64,000 bases of DNA, taken from Bacteroidota bacterium (GTDB lineage: Bacteria > Bacteroidota > Bacteroidia > 2-12-FULL-35-15). Location: NCBI GenBank assembly GCA_016722565.1, contig JADKIU010000007.1, positions 310,001-374,000 on the forward strand. Direction: 5' to 3'. The notes below the pieces were generated by a model that did not search any database, was not told the DNA's origin, and saw nothing but the letters and a program-made list of their open reading frames with translations. Made by a program: the position numbers and the translations under genes. This document shows, in pieces, positions 37,091-45,610 of the stretch (position 1 is its first letter; every line of letters starts with the position of its first letter).

Positions 37091-38413
37091 ATGAAAAAAA
37101 ACTACCTCGCATTGATAGCTGTTTGCTATCTTAGCGTATTATCGTTTACTACAAAAGCGCAATGCACCGCTAACTATACAGCCAGTAATGTTGCAAACGT
37201 GTTTTCATTTACAGATGCCTCTACCACGAGTTCAGGAACGATTGTTACATGGTTGTGGAACTTTGGAGACCTTTCTGCTCCAAGCACATTGCAAAACCCG
37301 ACACATACCTATGCTGTATGTGGCGTGTATAACGTTTCATTAACCATCGCTACCAGTTTCTTTTGTACAAATACATATTCTACAACCATCACTGTTAATA
37401 GTGGAATGACCGGCTCGTTCACATCTACAGTCGACACCACCACCGGTCTGGCTAATTTTATTGCCAGTCCGCTTGGCCTAGACATTGATTATTCTTGGGA
37501 TTTCGGAGACGGAAACACAGGAACCGGTGCAACTGCAATCAATACCTATGCGACCTCCGGAACGTATTATGTTTGTTTAACAATTGCAGATACAGGAGGC
37601 ATTTGCTCCAGCACGTTCTGTGATAGCGTCATTATATACATCGCAACTCCTGATTGCAGCTCTACTTTTACATATACCGATAATGGTACCGGAAACTTAA
37701 CCTTTCAAGCAAACCCTGTTGTGGTTACAAATACGTATAGCTGGGATTATGGCGATGGAACAACCGGAACGCTCCCACTTTCACTGCATACTTACGCAAC
37801 TGCAGGAACGTATTATGTATGTTTAACAACCACTGACCCACTGACTTCCTGCACCAGTACTTTTTGTGATAGTGTTATCGCTGCAGGAACAGGTGCTTGC
37901 GCTGTTTCATACACGTATTTGGATGTAAACGGAATTGTTGGATTTACTGCATCACCACTTTCGATAACCAATACGTATACCTGGAATTTTGGTGATGGGA
38001 ATACTGGAACTGGAGCAATAACAACAAATACATATGCTACTTCCGGAACCTACTATGCATGTGTAACGATGATTGACGCATTCAATGCATGTACGGATAC
38101 CTATTGTGATTCTGTTACAGTGAATATTACAGGAATTGGAATTTTTGAAAATGGAAGCAACAATTTTAATTTGGTTGTATTTCCAAATCCGGCAGAAGAG
38201 CAAGTAACTATTTCATACGAATTGACTCAAGCATCAAAATTGAATATTGAACTGTTTGACATAATAGGAAATAAAATTTCTTCCAGTTCTTTTTCTCAAA
38301 CTTTAGGAAAACATCAAACGGTTGTTGATACTTACCTGCTAAGTCAAGGTGCATATTTAATAAAACTCAGCTCCGAAACTGGAAATGCAAGCAAATTAAT
38401 CATCAAAAATTAA
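37091..38413 (+). CDS. PKD-repeat secreted protein, T9SS type A (first of two)
   Basis: The ATG at 37091 gives the signal peptide MKKNYLALIAVCYLSVLSFTTKAQ. The 440-residue protein then has four PKD domains, each with the 'W(N/D)(F/Y)GDG' signature ('WLWNFGDLSAPSTL', 'YSWDFGDGNTGTGATA', 'YSWDYGDGTTGTLPLS', 'YTWNFGDGNTGTGAIT') and a closing 'CxxTxCDS' motif. A type A sorting domain ends it ('VVFPNPAEEQVTISYELTQ' to 'KLIIKN'). The repeats share long DNA stretches, so repeat loss or gain is likely. PKD domains usually mediate protein or glycan contact at the surface. A minus-7-like TAAATTTG lies at 37059-37066. The next gene is a close paralog. Confidence 0.88.
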   Translation: MKKNYLALIAVCYLSVLSFTTKAQCTANYTASNVANVFSFTDASTTSSGTIVTWLWNFGDLSAPSTLQNPTHTYAVCGVYNVSLTIATSFFCTNTYSTTITVNSGMTGSFTSTVDTTTGLANFIASPLGLDIDYSWDFGDGNTGTGATAINTYATSGTYYVCLTIADTGGICSSTFCDSVIIYIATPDCSSTFTYTDNGTGNLTFQANPVVVTNTYSWDYGDGTTGTLPLSLHTYATAGTYYVCLTTTDPLTSCTSTFCDSVIAAGTGACAVSYTYLDVNGIVGFTASPLSITNTYTWNFGDGNTGTGAITTNTYATSGTYYACVTMIDAFNACTDTYCDSVTVNITGIGIFENGSNNFNLVVFPNPAEEQVTISYELTQASKLNIELFDIIGNKISSSSFSQTLGKHQTVVDTYLLSQGAYLIKLSSETGNASKLIIKN

Positions 38414-38430
38414 GTTTATTCTAAGCATTG

Positions 38431-38466
38431 AAAAAAGGAGATTATTTAACCATAATCTCCTTTTTT
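38431..38466 (+). terminator. Rho-independent terminator
   Basis: AAAAAAGGAGATTAT (38431-38445) and ATAATCTCCTTTTTT (38452-38466) form a perfect stem with a 6-nt loop and a T run, 18 nt after the stop of the first PKD gene. Confidence 0.88.
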
Positions 38467-38596
38467 ATTGATATAAACAATTAATTTAACATTTTGAACA
38501 CGTAAGTTTTTACAATTTTGATTTTATTCCAGGCGAAATGTATTGCACATTTGTATCATCAAATTAAAAAACGAAAAACAATTAAATCTTAATACC

Positions 38597-39754
38597 ATGA
38601 AAACAATCTCTACCATTCAACAAAACATGCTCACCAAAATTTCCAAAGCAGTTCTTTTGGGAGCATTTATTTTCATTGGCTTTACATCTAAAGCACAATG
38701 TACTGCTTCATTCATGCCATTTGATTCGGCTGGATACGGCTATTTTGTAAACACATCTGTAGGATCAGGACTAACCAGCACCTGGGATTTTGGAGATGGA
38801 TCAACAGGAACAAGCGTTGGGGATATTACACATTTATATACCACGCCAGGGACTTATTATGTTTGTCTTACAGTAAACAATTTTTTAACAACCTGCACTG
38901 CTACGTTCTGTGATTCAATTACCATTTCGTCTACATCAGGAAGCTGCAATGCGTATTTTGTTTCAAACGACTCATCCACATTCACTCAGTTTTATGATTA
39001 TTCATCAGGAACTGGAACCTATACCTATTTCTGGGATTTCGGTGACGGTAGCAACTCTTCAACCGTAGGCAACGAAACCCACGTTTATGCTAGTCCGGGT
39101 ACCTACACCGTTTGTTTAACCATAACAGATACGAGTTCTTCATGTACAGACACCTATTGCAGTTCAGTTACTGTTCCGGGAGTTGCAACATGTTCCGCAA
39201 GCTTTATAATTGTACAAGATTCTTCCAACCTTTACAATTACTTTGTATACAATACATCTTCTGTATTTGGACCAGCACTTACATACCTTTGGGATTTTGG
39301 TGATGGAACAACATCCACCGCAGCATACCCTTCACATACCTATGCATCTACATCACCTGTTGTATTGTGTTTAACAATTGCTGACGGATTAGGTTGCACG
39401 GATACATTCTGCGATTCAATTACTCCGGGAATGATGATGTCAAGTACATTTACGATTAATGTATTGCCATTGGGTGTAGCAGAAGAACTTTCAACAATTA
39501 ATTCATTGGATAATTATCCAAACCCATTCAGCAACTCCACAACCATCAATTACAGTATCCGTAAAGATGCCAATGTATCCATCTCCATTGTAGATCTTTT
39601 GGGAAATACAGTTGCAGAATTAGAAAATGGAAATCAAGTAAGCGGAGAACATACAACAACTTGGGATGCATCAGCAGTTGCAGAAGGCATGTATTTACTT
39701 CAGTTAAAAGTTGACAACAACATTAAAACCAAAAAAATCATCGTTAGTAAATAA
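38597..39754 (+). CDS. PKD-repeat secreted protein, T9SS type A (second of two)
   Basis: The ATG at 38597 (MKTISTIQQN...) is used; an ATG at 38624 (MLTKISKAVLLGAFIFIGFTSKAQ) gives a shorter signal peptide and is also possible. The 385-residue protein carries three PKD domains ('STWDFGDGSTGTSVGD', 'YFWDFGDGSNSSTVGN', 'YLWDFGDGTTSTAAYP'), each ending in the same 'CxxTFCDS(I/V)' motif as the preceding gene. A type A sorting domain follows ('DNYPNPFSNSTTINYSIRK' to 'KKIIVSK'). Both genes have their own terminator, so they are expressed separately despite common origin. The ligand is unknown. Confidence 0.88.
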   Translation: MKTISTIQQNMLTKISKAVLLGAFIFIGFTSKAQCTASFMPFDSAGYGYFVNTSVGSGLTSTWDFGDGSTGTSVGDITHLYTTPGTYYVCLTVNNFLTTCTATFCDSITISSTSGSCNAYFVSNDSSTFTQFYDYSSGTGTYTYFWDFGDGSNSSTVGNETHVYASPGTYTVCLTITDTSSSCTDTYCSSVTVPGVATCSASFIIVQDSSNLYNYFVYNTSSVFGPALTYLWDFGDGTTSTAAYPSHTYASTSPVVLCLTIADGLGCTDTFCDSITPGMMMSSTFTINVLPLGVAEELSTINSLDNYPNPFSNSTTINYSIRKDANVSISIVDLLGNTVAELENGNQVSGEHTTTWDASAVAEGMYLLQLKVDNNIKTKKIIVSK

Positions 39755-39775
39755 TTCATCTGTTTGTTTAGAGGG

Positions 39776-39807
39776 AAAACCTGCCAGAATATTCGGCAGG
39801 TTTTTTT
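39776..39807 (+). terminator. Rho-independent terminator between convergent genes
   Basis: AAAACCTGCC (39776-39785) pairs with GGCAGGTTTT (39795-39804), followed by a T run. It can act for the second PKD gene and partly for the EamA gene on the other strand. Confidence 0.8.
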
Positions 39808-40699
39808 ATGCTTTTTCCTTTTTTAAATATTGCTTCAACAATCCATTTCCAAAAATGGTTGCCAAAATAATTAAGGTGCCTAAATAAAAACCTGGCGTCA
39901 TTGCTTCATCCTTTTTCCAAAGAATAAATGCGATGATGATTCCGTAAATGGTCTCCAAATTAACAGTGAGGGTAACGGTGTACGGACTAATTTTCTTCAT
40001 TAAATTCACACTTGCAATAAAAGGGAAAGCAGTTCCCAATACTGACAAAATACCCAACCAACCCCAAGCTCCCGGAGTAATATCAAAAAACGAAGCCGTA
40101 AATTCACCCGTAAATAACAAGTAAACTGTTAGGGCAAGAAAACCTCCCGTCAATTCATAAATCGCAATAACAGGTGACGGAATTCGTCTAACTAACAAAC
40201 CATTAAATACTGTAAAAAAAGAAGAGGTAAGTGCTGCCAACATCCCGAAAATAATTCCAAGAGTGTATTGGGTTTCTACTTGAAAAATCATTGCGATTGC
40301 ACCGATAATCACCATTCCGAATGCGATTTCATAACGGATAATTTTACGTTTGTAAAAAATCGGTTCAACAATAGAAGTAAACAATGTTCCCGTTGCAAAT
40401 GCAACTAACGTAACAGATACGTTTGAGACATTGATGGCATTATAAAAACAAAACCAGTGAAATGCAATGATAGCACCAATTCCAACTAATTGATAAATAT
40501 CCTTTTTGGGAAGTCGAACATCTATTTTAGCCAGAAATATATAAGAAGCAACAGTTGCCACAGTAATCAACATTCGAAACCAAACCAATTGATAGGCAAC
40601 TACACCTTCAATATTAATGAGTTTCCCCAGAATTGTACCCCCAAATGAGAACAATAAAATGTAAAAGAAGGAGATTTTTGTTTTTAAAAAGCACTGAAT
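39806..40699 (-). CDS. EamA/DMT-family transporter with non-canonical start
   Basis: An inner-membrane transporter of the drug/metabolite (EamA) family with two five-helix repeats: 'GVVAYQLVWFRMLITVATVASYIFL', 'LVGIGAIIAFHWFCFYNAINVSNVSVTLVAFATGTLFTSIVEPI' and, in the second half, 'GWLGILSVLGTAFPFIASVNLMKKISPYTVTLTVNLETIYGIIIAFIL'. The substrate is unknown. The first ATG-like start (TTG at 40654) would cut helix 1. The frame is open up to the in-frame sufD stop, and the best upstream start is an ATT at 40699 (I/MQCFLKTKISFFYILLFSFGG), giving 297 residues. It is the last gene of the suf operon by position. Confidence 0.75.
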   Translation of the reverse strand: MQCFLKTKISFFYILLFSFGGTILGKLINIEGVVAYQLVWFRMLITVATVASYIFLAKIDVRLPKKDIYQLVGIGAIIAFHWFCFYNAINVSNVSVTLVAFATGTLFTSIVEPIFYKRKIIRYEIAFGMVIIGAIAMIFQVETQYTLGIIFGMLAALTSSFFTVFNGLLVRRIPSPVIAIYELTGGFLALTVYLLFTGEFTASFFDITPGAWGWLGILSVLGTAFPFIASVNLMKKISPYTVTLTVNLETIYGIIIAFILWKKDEAMTPGFYLGTLIILATIFGNGLLKQYLKKEKA

Positions 40700-40702
40700 G
40701 GG

Positions 40703-41998
40703 TTATTCAAATCGTTTGGAAATTTTAGCTTCCACGTATTCACGTAAAGCTTCAATCTTAATTGTATCAACCACTTCAGAAGCAAATGCATGCATTAGTA
40801 ATTTTTTTGCACTCGCCTCACTCAATCCACGAGCACGAAGATAGAAAATTTTATCCTCATCTAACTTGCCGGTAGATGTTCCATGTGAACATTTTACATC
40901 ATCCGCATAAATTTCCAATTGAGGTTTGGTATTAATCGTTCCATCATCACTTAAAAGGATATTTTTGTTGGATTGAAAAGCATTTGTTTTTTGAGCGTCT
41001 TTTCTTACGTATATTTTTCCATTAAACGTAGCGGAAGATTTATCTTCAATAATACCTTTGTATAGCTCATTACTGTTGCAATTCGGTTTTCGGTGGTCTA
41101 CCAATGTATGATTATCCACTACTTGATTGCCATTCGTTAAATACAACCCATTCAAATGCGATTCAATAAACTGATCATCCAAAACCATATTCAAATTGTT
41201 TCGCACCAATAATCCACTCAAGGTAAATGTATGCGTTGAAAAATGACTTTGCTTCTTTTGAACCGACTGTGTTGTACTCACCAAATGTCCGAATTCACTT
41301 TCGTTCTGAATTTTATAATGATCTACAATAGCGTTTGCTCCAACAACAATTTCTGTTAATGCATTGTGAAATGATTTGGCTTTAGAATCAACAATTTCAA
41401 AAGATTCAACGATTGTGGCTTGCGCATTTTCTTCAACCACAATTAAATTCCGGGAATTCAAAATGGTGCTTTCAGCTACAGAAGTAAGATGAACAATATG
41501 AATTGGGGTTTCAATTACAGCACTTTTTGCAACATGAATAAACACTCCACTTGTTGCTAAAGCAGTATTCAATGCAATAAATGGATCTAAATTTACATCC
41601 GCATATTTTGAAAAATGCTTTTTAAATGCTTCATTAGAAACAGCATCAGAAATGCTTACTATTTCTAACCCTTTTGACAAAGAATTAATTTTCGAAAACT
41701 CAGAATTAAACTTCCCGTTTTCGATAACAACAACAAACGCATCTTTTAAGAATTGAGTATTTTCAACCTGTTTGGCAGAAAGTTTTTGTGTGGTTGAAAA
41801 TGAAAAATCTCCTTTCAAAGCCAATTCCATATTCACATACTTGTACTCTTCACTCTTACGACCAGGAATACCTTGTTTGGAAAATGACTCTAAAGCTTGT
41901 TCACGCAATTGCACATCACCAAACAATGAACCTTTTGAGGCTTCATATTCAGCAATCAATTTATCTTTTATTGTATTTGTTTTTGTAACCGTTTCCAT
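40703..41998 (-). CDS. sufD: SUF Fe-S assembly scaffold protein SufD
   Basis: SufD pairs with SufB and SufC in the SufBC2D scaffold complex on which Fe-S clusters form in the cytosol. The 431-residue protein has the SufBD beta-helix core ('VIETPIHIVHLTSV', 'NLIVVEENAQATIVESFE', 'LNGLYLTNGNQVVDNHTLVDHRKPNC') and the conserved C-terminal 'SCHG'-type segment as 'DDVKCSHGTSTGKLDEDKIFYLRARGLSEASAKKLLMHAFASEV'. The N-terminal 'GIPGRKSEEYKY' is typical. It starts 84 nt after the sufC stop in the same operon. sufS and sufE, which often follow, are absent here. Confidence 0.95.
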   Translation of the reverse strand: METVTKTNTIKDKLIAEYEASKGSLFGDVQLREQALESFSKQGIPGRKSEEYKYVNMELALKGDFSFSTTQKLSAKQVENTQFLKDAFVVVIENGKFNSEFSKINSLSKGLEIVSISDAVSNEAFKKHFSKYADVNLDPFIALNTALATSGVFIHVAKSAVIETPIHIVHLTSVAESTILNSRNLIVVEENAQATIVESFEIVDSKAKSFHNALTEIVVGANAIVDHYKIQNESEFGHLVSTTQSVQKKQSHFSTHTFTLSGLLVRNNLNMVLDDQFIESHLNGLYLTNGNQVVDNHTLVDHRKPNCNSNELYKGIIEDKSSATFNGKIYVRKDAQKTNAFQSNKNILLSDDGTINTKPQLEIYADDVKCSHGTSTGKLDEDKIFYLRARGLSEASAKKLLMHAFASEVVDTIKIEALREYVEAKISKRFE

Positions 41999-42082
41999 TC
42001 TGACTTTGTGCCTTCGATAATTTTATGCTTCGTTTGCGCTCAGCACACTATTTAAATTAAAAATTTGTGAATCTGTGGCTAT

Positions 42083-42835
42083 CTAAGCACCCACTTCTTC
42101 TTTAATAAAATCGTATCCTTTTTCTTCCAACTCCAATGCTAATTCTTTCGGTCCGGATTTTACAATCTTTCCCTTATAAAGAATATGCACCACATCCGGA
42201 ACGATATAATCCAACAAACGTTGATAGTGAGTAATCACAATTGTTGCATTGTCTTTCGACTTCAATTTATTTACTCCACCCGCTACAATTCTCAAAGCAT
42301 CAATATCCAAACCGCTATCTGTTTCATCTAATATGGCCAACTTTGGTTCTAACATGGCCATTTGAAAAATTTCATTTCTCTTTTTCTCACCACCGCTAAA
42401 ACCTTCGTTTACCGAACGGTTCGCTAGCTTTCCATCCAACTCTACCAATTTTTGTTTTTCTTTTACCATCGCTAAAAAATCTTTTGCTTCCATTGGAGCT
42501 TGTCCTTTGTATGCGCGAATCTCATTGATAGCCGTTTTCAAAAAATTAATGTTGCTCACACCTGGAATTTCGACAGGGTATTGAAAGGCAAGAAACACAC
42601 CTTCGCGAGCTCTGTCTTCCGGAGAAAGTTCTAACAAATCTTTTCCATTGAAAGTTACGGAGCCTTCTGTAATTTCATAGTCTTCTTTTCCTGCTAACAC
42701 AGATGACAAGGTACTTTTCCCGGAACCATTTGGCCCCATAATCGCGTGAATTTCTCCGGCTTTTACCTCTAAATTAATTCCTCTCAGAATTTCTTTCCCG
42801 TCAATTGACGCATGTAAATTTTTAATGCTTAACAT
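42083..42835 (-). CDS. sufC: SUF Fe-S assembly ATPase SufC
   Basis: SufC is the ABC-type ATPase of the SufBC2D complex; ATP binding opens the SufB-SufD interface for cluster formation. The 250-residue protein has Walker A 'GPNGSGKST', the SufC-type Q-loop region 'FLAFQYPVEIPGVSN', the signature 'FSGGEKKRNEI' and Walker B 'LAILDETDSGLD', followed by the H-loop 'IVITHYQRLLDYI'. All match the family, with no membrane segment, as expected. It lies between sufB (48 nt) and sufD on the minus strand. Confidence 0.97.
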   Translation of the reverse strand: MLSIKNLHASIDGKEILRGINLEVKAGEIHAIMGPNGSGKSTLSSVLAGKEDYEITEGSVTFNGKDLLELSPEDRAREGVFLAFQYPVEIPGVSNINFLKTAINEIRAYKGQAPMEAKDFLAMVKEKQKLVELDGKLANRSVNEGFSGGEKKRNEIFQMAMLEPKLAILDETDSGLDIDALRIVAGGVNKLKSKDNATIVITHYQRLLDYIVPDVVHILYKGKIVKSGPKELALELEEKGYDFIKEEVGA

Positions 42836-42882
42836 ATGTTTAGTAATTCGTATTTTTCGTATAAATTAGTAATTCGTTGGGA

Positions 42883-44334
42883 TTAGCCGACAGATCCCTC
42901 AAGAGAAACGGCTAACAACTTCTGTGCTTCCACAGCAAATTCCATTGGTAATTTATTTAATACTTCCTTGCAATATCCGTTTACAATTAAACCGATTGCT
43001 TTTTCATTATCTATTCCTCGTGATTTACAATAGAACAATTGATCTTCACCAATTTTTGAAGTCGTTGCTTCGTGTTCTACAATTCCCGATTTATCTTTTA
43101 TCTCGATGTAGGGAAATGTATGGGCTCCACATTTATCACCCATCAATAAACTATCGCATTGCGAAAAATTTCTCGCATTGGTTGCACCTTTTGCTATTCT
43201 CACCAAACCTCTGTAACTGTTATTACTAAAGCCAGCTGAAATTCCTTTTGAAATGATGGTGCTTCTGGTGTTTTTGCCAAGATGCATCATTTTTGTTCCG
43301 GTATCTGCTTGCTGATAATTGTTCGTTACTGCTACTGAATAAAATTCTCCTACCGAGTTATCTCCTTTTAAAATAACAGATGGATATTTCCAAGTAACGG
43401 CAGAACCGGTTTCTACTTGTGTCCAAGAAATTTTTGAATTGTCTTCCAAACAAATTCCTCTCTTCGTAACAAAATTGAAAATTCCACCTTTCCCATCTTT
43501 ATCTCCGGGATACCAATTTTGAACCGTTGAATATTTTACTTCCGCATTTTTATGCGTTACAATTTCTACAACAGCTGCATGCAATTGATTTTCATCACGC
43601 ATTGGAGCGGTACATCCTTCGAGGTAACTTACATAGGCATCTTCATCGGCAATAATTAATGTTCTTTCAAACTGACCGGTGCCGGAAGCGTTAATTCGGA
43701 AATATGTTGAAAGTTCCATTGGACAACGAACTCCTTTAGGAATGTAGCAGAATGAACCATCTGTAAAAACAGCTGAATTTAATGCCGCATAAAAATTGTC
43801 GGTATAAGGAACAACCGAGCCCATATATTTTTTTACCAGTTCTGGATGTTCTTGAACTGCTTCTCCGAATGAACAAAAAATAATTCCTTTTTCAGAAAGC
43901 GTTTCTTTGAATGTAGTTTTTACCGAAACACTATCCATTACAATATCTACAGCAATTCTACTTTCTACTCCACTCAATCTTTTTTGCTCTTCAATTGAAA
44001 TACCCAACTTCTCAAATGTTTTTAATAATTCAGGATCTACTTCATCCAAACTATTTAATTGCACTTTTGGTTTGGGTGCAGAGTAATAAATAATATCCTG
44101 GAAATTTGGCTTGGTGTAGGAAACGTGAGCCCAGTGAGGCTCTTCTAATGTTTGCCAATAACGAAATGCTTTCAGTCGATACTCCAACATCCATTCCGGT
44201 TCGTTTTTCTTTTTAGAAATAAAACGAATAATGTCTTCATTCAAACCCTTGGGAGCATTGTCTGCTTCAATATCCGTAACAAAACCGTACTTATATTCCC
44301 CGCTAATCTGCTCTTCTAATATCTCGTTTGCCAT
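42883..44334 (-). CDS. sufB: SUF Fe-S assembly scaffold protein SufB
   Basis: SufB carries the nascent cluster in the SufBC2D complex. The start is put at the ATG at 44334 (MANEILEEQISGEYKYGFVTDI), giving 483 residues. An upstream frame to 44421 would run into the preceding sufA gene and has no family match. Landmarks are 'KKNEPEWMLEYRLKAFRYW', 'FPKGVRCPMELSTYFRIN'-type 'CYIPKGVRCPMELSTYFRI', 'LIIADEDAYVSYLEGCTAP', 'GKNTRSTIISKGISAG' and the cysteine/Glu core 'YFCKSRGID'-type 'DQLFYCKSRGIDNEKA'. It lies directly downstream of sufA, 13 nt apart. Confidence 0.96.
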   Translation of the reverse strand: MANEILEEQISGEYKYGFVTDIEADNAPKGLNEDIIRFISKKKNEPEWMLEYRLKAFRYWQTLEEPHWAHVSYTKPNFQDIIYYSAPKPKVQLNSLDEVDPELLKTFEKLGISIEEQKRLSGVESRIAVDIVMDSVSVKTTFKETLSEKGIIFCSFGEAVQEHPELVKKYMGSVVPYTDNFYAALNSAVFTDGSFCYIPKGVRCPMELSTYFRINASGTGQFERTLIIADEDAYVSYLEGCTAPMRDENQLHAAVVEIVTHKNAEVKYSTVQNWYPGDKDGKGGIFNFVTKRGICLEDNSKISWTQVETGSAVTWKYPSVILKGDNSVGEFYSVAVTNNYQQADTGTKMMHLGKNTRSTIISKGISAGFSNNSYRGLVRIAKGATNARNFSQCDSLLMGDKCGAHTFPYIEIKDKSGIVEHEATTSKIGEDQLFYCKSRGIDNEKAIGLIVNGYCKEVLNKLPMEFAVEAQKLLAVSLEGSVG

Positions 44335-44347
44335 TTTTCTTTGAACT

Positions 44348-44674
44348 TTAAACTGAAAATGATTCCCCGCAACCGCAGGTTCTGCTTGCATTTGGATTGT
44401 TAAATACAAACCCTTTTCCATTCAACCCGCCTGTATAATCCAACTCGGTTCCAATTAGATAAAGGAAACTTTTTTTGTCGACTGCAATTTTTATCCCTTT
44501 GTCTTCAAACACTTGATCGCCTTCCTTTATTTGGTTATCAAACTCCAATTTATAGGAAAGTCCTGAACATCCACCACCGTCAACACCTACACGAATAAAT
44601 GTATCATTTGGGCGATTTTCGTTTTTTATTAAGTCTAATGCGTGCTGTTTTGCATTCTCAGATACTGTTATCAT
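44348..44674 (-). CDS. sufA: HesB/IscA-type Fe-S carrier (SufA)
   Basis: A-type carrier that takes a cluster from the SufBC2D scaffold and passes it to target enzymes. The ATG at 44674 (MITVSENAKQHALDLI) fits family length (108 residues); the ATG at 44695 adds seven residues and is less likely. The three cluster cysteines are present: one in 'GGGCSGLSY' and two in 'SRTCGCGESF'. It is the first gene of the suf operon sufA-sufB-sufC-sufD-eamA and is preceded by a promoter with palindromic operator-like sites. Confidence 0.94.
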   Translation of the reverse strand: MITVSENAKQHALDLIKNENRPNDTFIRVGVDGGGCSGLSYKLEFDNQIKEGDQVFEDKGIKIAVDKKSFLYLIGTELDYTGGLNGKGFVFNNPNASRTCGCGESFSV

Positions 44675-44716
44675 TTTTATAGTATTGATAATCAATTAGT
44701 TACTTCTTATTCTTAT

Positions 44717-44731
44717 TTAGATTGAATCTAA
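44717..44731. promoter_or_regulatory. Inverted repeat in the suf leader
   Basis: TTAGATTGAATCTAA is a perfect 7-bp-arm inverted repeat with one central base, 43 nt upstream of sufA and just downstream of the predicted start of transcription. It could be a regulator site or a small RNA hairpin. Confidence 0.45.
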
Positions 44732-44739
44732 TCAGAGTA

Positions 44740-44770
44740 CAAAAATACCTAATTTTAGGTACTCTAACAA
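44740..44770 (-). promoter_or_regulatory. suf operon promoter with embedded palindromic operator
   Basis: On the minus strand TTG (44770-44768), 20 nt, then TATTTTTG (44747-44740) matches the Bacteroidota promoter (TTG-N19/20-TAnnTTTG). The spacer holds a perfect palindrome TACCTAATTTTAGGTA (44746-44761) overlapping the -7 box, itself inside a GAGTAC...GTACTC repeat (44735-44764). This layout suits repression of suf by an iron- or Fe-S-responsive regulator, whose identity is not shown here. Confidence 0.55.
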
Positions 44771-44865
44771 GTATTTCGTCTAATTATTTAAGCGTAAATA
44801 AAGAAGCATCTCCTAATTACTTTTTCTATTTTTGGGGGATGTTTATCTCAATCTAAAATTCGACA

Positions 44866-45600
44866 ATGTTTTATTATAAAAAGTGGGCAATCGTCATTCC
44901 AATGGCAAATGAAGAACAGGATTTCAAGCCTTTTATTGAAATGCTCAACTTTGTTATTGATGAACTAAATCCCGGAAGTGTTTATTTTATCATTGATAAA
45001 GCATCTACAGATAAAACGCTCGAACTCTCTCAAGCCCTATCTGCAAAAGATTCAAGATATGTTACTGTTTGGTCGCCCGAAAACAAAAATGTGGTGGATG
45101 CTTATGTAAAAGGATTGCGTGTAGCTTACGAAGCTGGTCATGAAATCATCATTGAAATGGATGCCGGTCTTTCACACGACCCTCGTGCCATTCCAATGTT
45201 TTTACGTGTACTCAACGAAGGAAACGAATGCGCATTCGGCAGTCGATTTATTAACGGAGGCTCCATGGGCGATTCACCGTTCAAACGCAGAATGCTTTCT
45301 AAAACCGGAACCATCTTGGCAAACTTGTTATTGGGCACGAAATTACGTGATATGACATCCGGCTACCAAGGTTTTCATCGGGATGTGGTAGGAAAAATCA
45401 TTAATCACAAATTTAAATCAAAGGCACATTTCTATCAAACAGAATTACGTTATTTGTTAAGAAAACGAAGAACATTTGAGGTGCCCATTCACTACCAAGC
45501 TCCTTCCCCACGTGTTTCTAAAAATGCCATAAAAAATGCTTACCAAACTTTATTTTATTATTTCATTCAACGACTGCGTGGAAACAAACCAACATTGTAA
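44866..45600 (+). CDS. Family 2 glycosyltransferase (DPM-synthase-like)
   Basis: The 244-residue cytosolic enzyme has the GT-A fold signatures of family 2: 'WAIVIPMANEEQDFKPFIEML', 'IDKASTDKTLE', the nucleotide-sugar/metal motif in 'IEMDAGLSHDPRAIPMFLRVL', 'CAFGSRFINGGSMGDSPFKRRMLSK' and 'DMTSGYQGFHRDVV'. It has no membrane segment of its own. Its general form is close to dolichyl/polyprenyl-phosphate mannose synthases, which load a lipid carrier with a sugar. The interrupted membrane gene at 46.6-48.3 kb is of the kind that would use such a lipid-linked sugar, so the two may have formed a pathway (inference). The start is supported by the divergent suf promoter region. Confidence 0.9.
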   Translation: MFYYKKWAIVIPMANEEQDFKPFIEMLNFVIDELNPGSVYFIIDKASTDKTLELSQALSAKDSRYVTVWSPENKNVVDAYVKGLRVAYEAGHEIIIEMDAGLSHDPRAIPMFLRVLNEGNECAFGSRFINGGSMGDSPFKRRMLSKTGTILANLLLGTKLRDMTSGYQGFHRDVVGKIINHKFKSKAHFYQTELRYLLRKRRTFEVPIHYQAPSPRVSKNAIKNAYQTLFYYFIQRLRGNKPTL

Positions 45601-45610
45601 TTAATTAAAT

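Noticed and set aside
44335..44421. Longer sufB start overlapping sufA
   Set aside because: The extra 29 residues overlap sufA in another frame and have no match to the SufB family.
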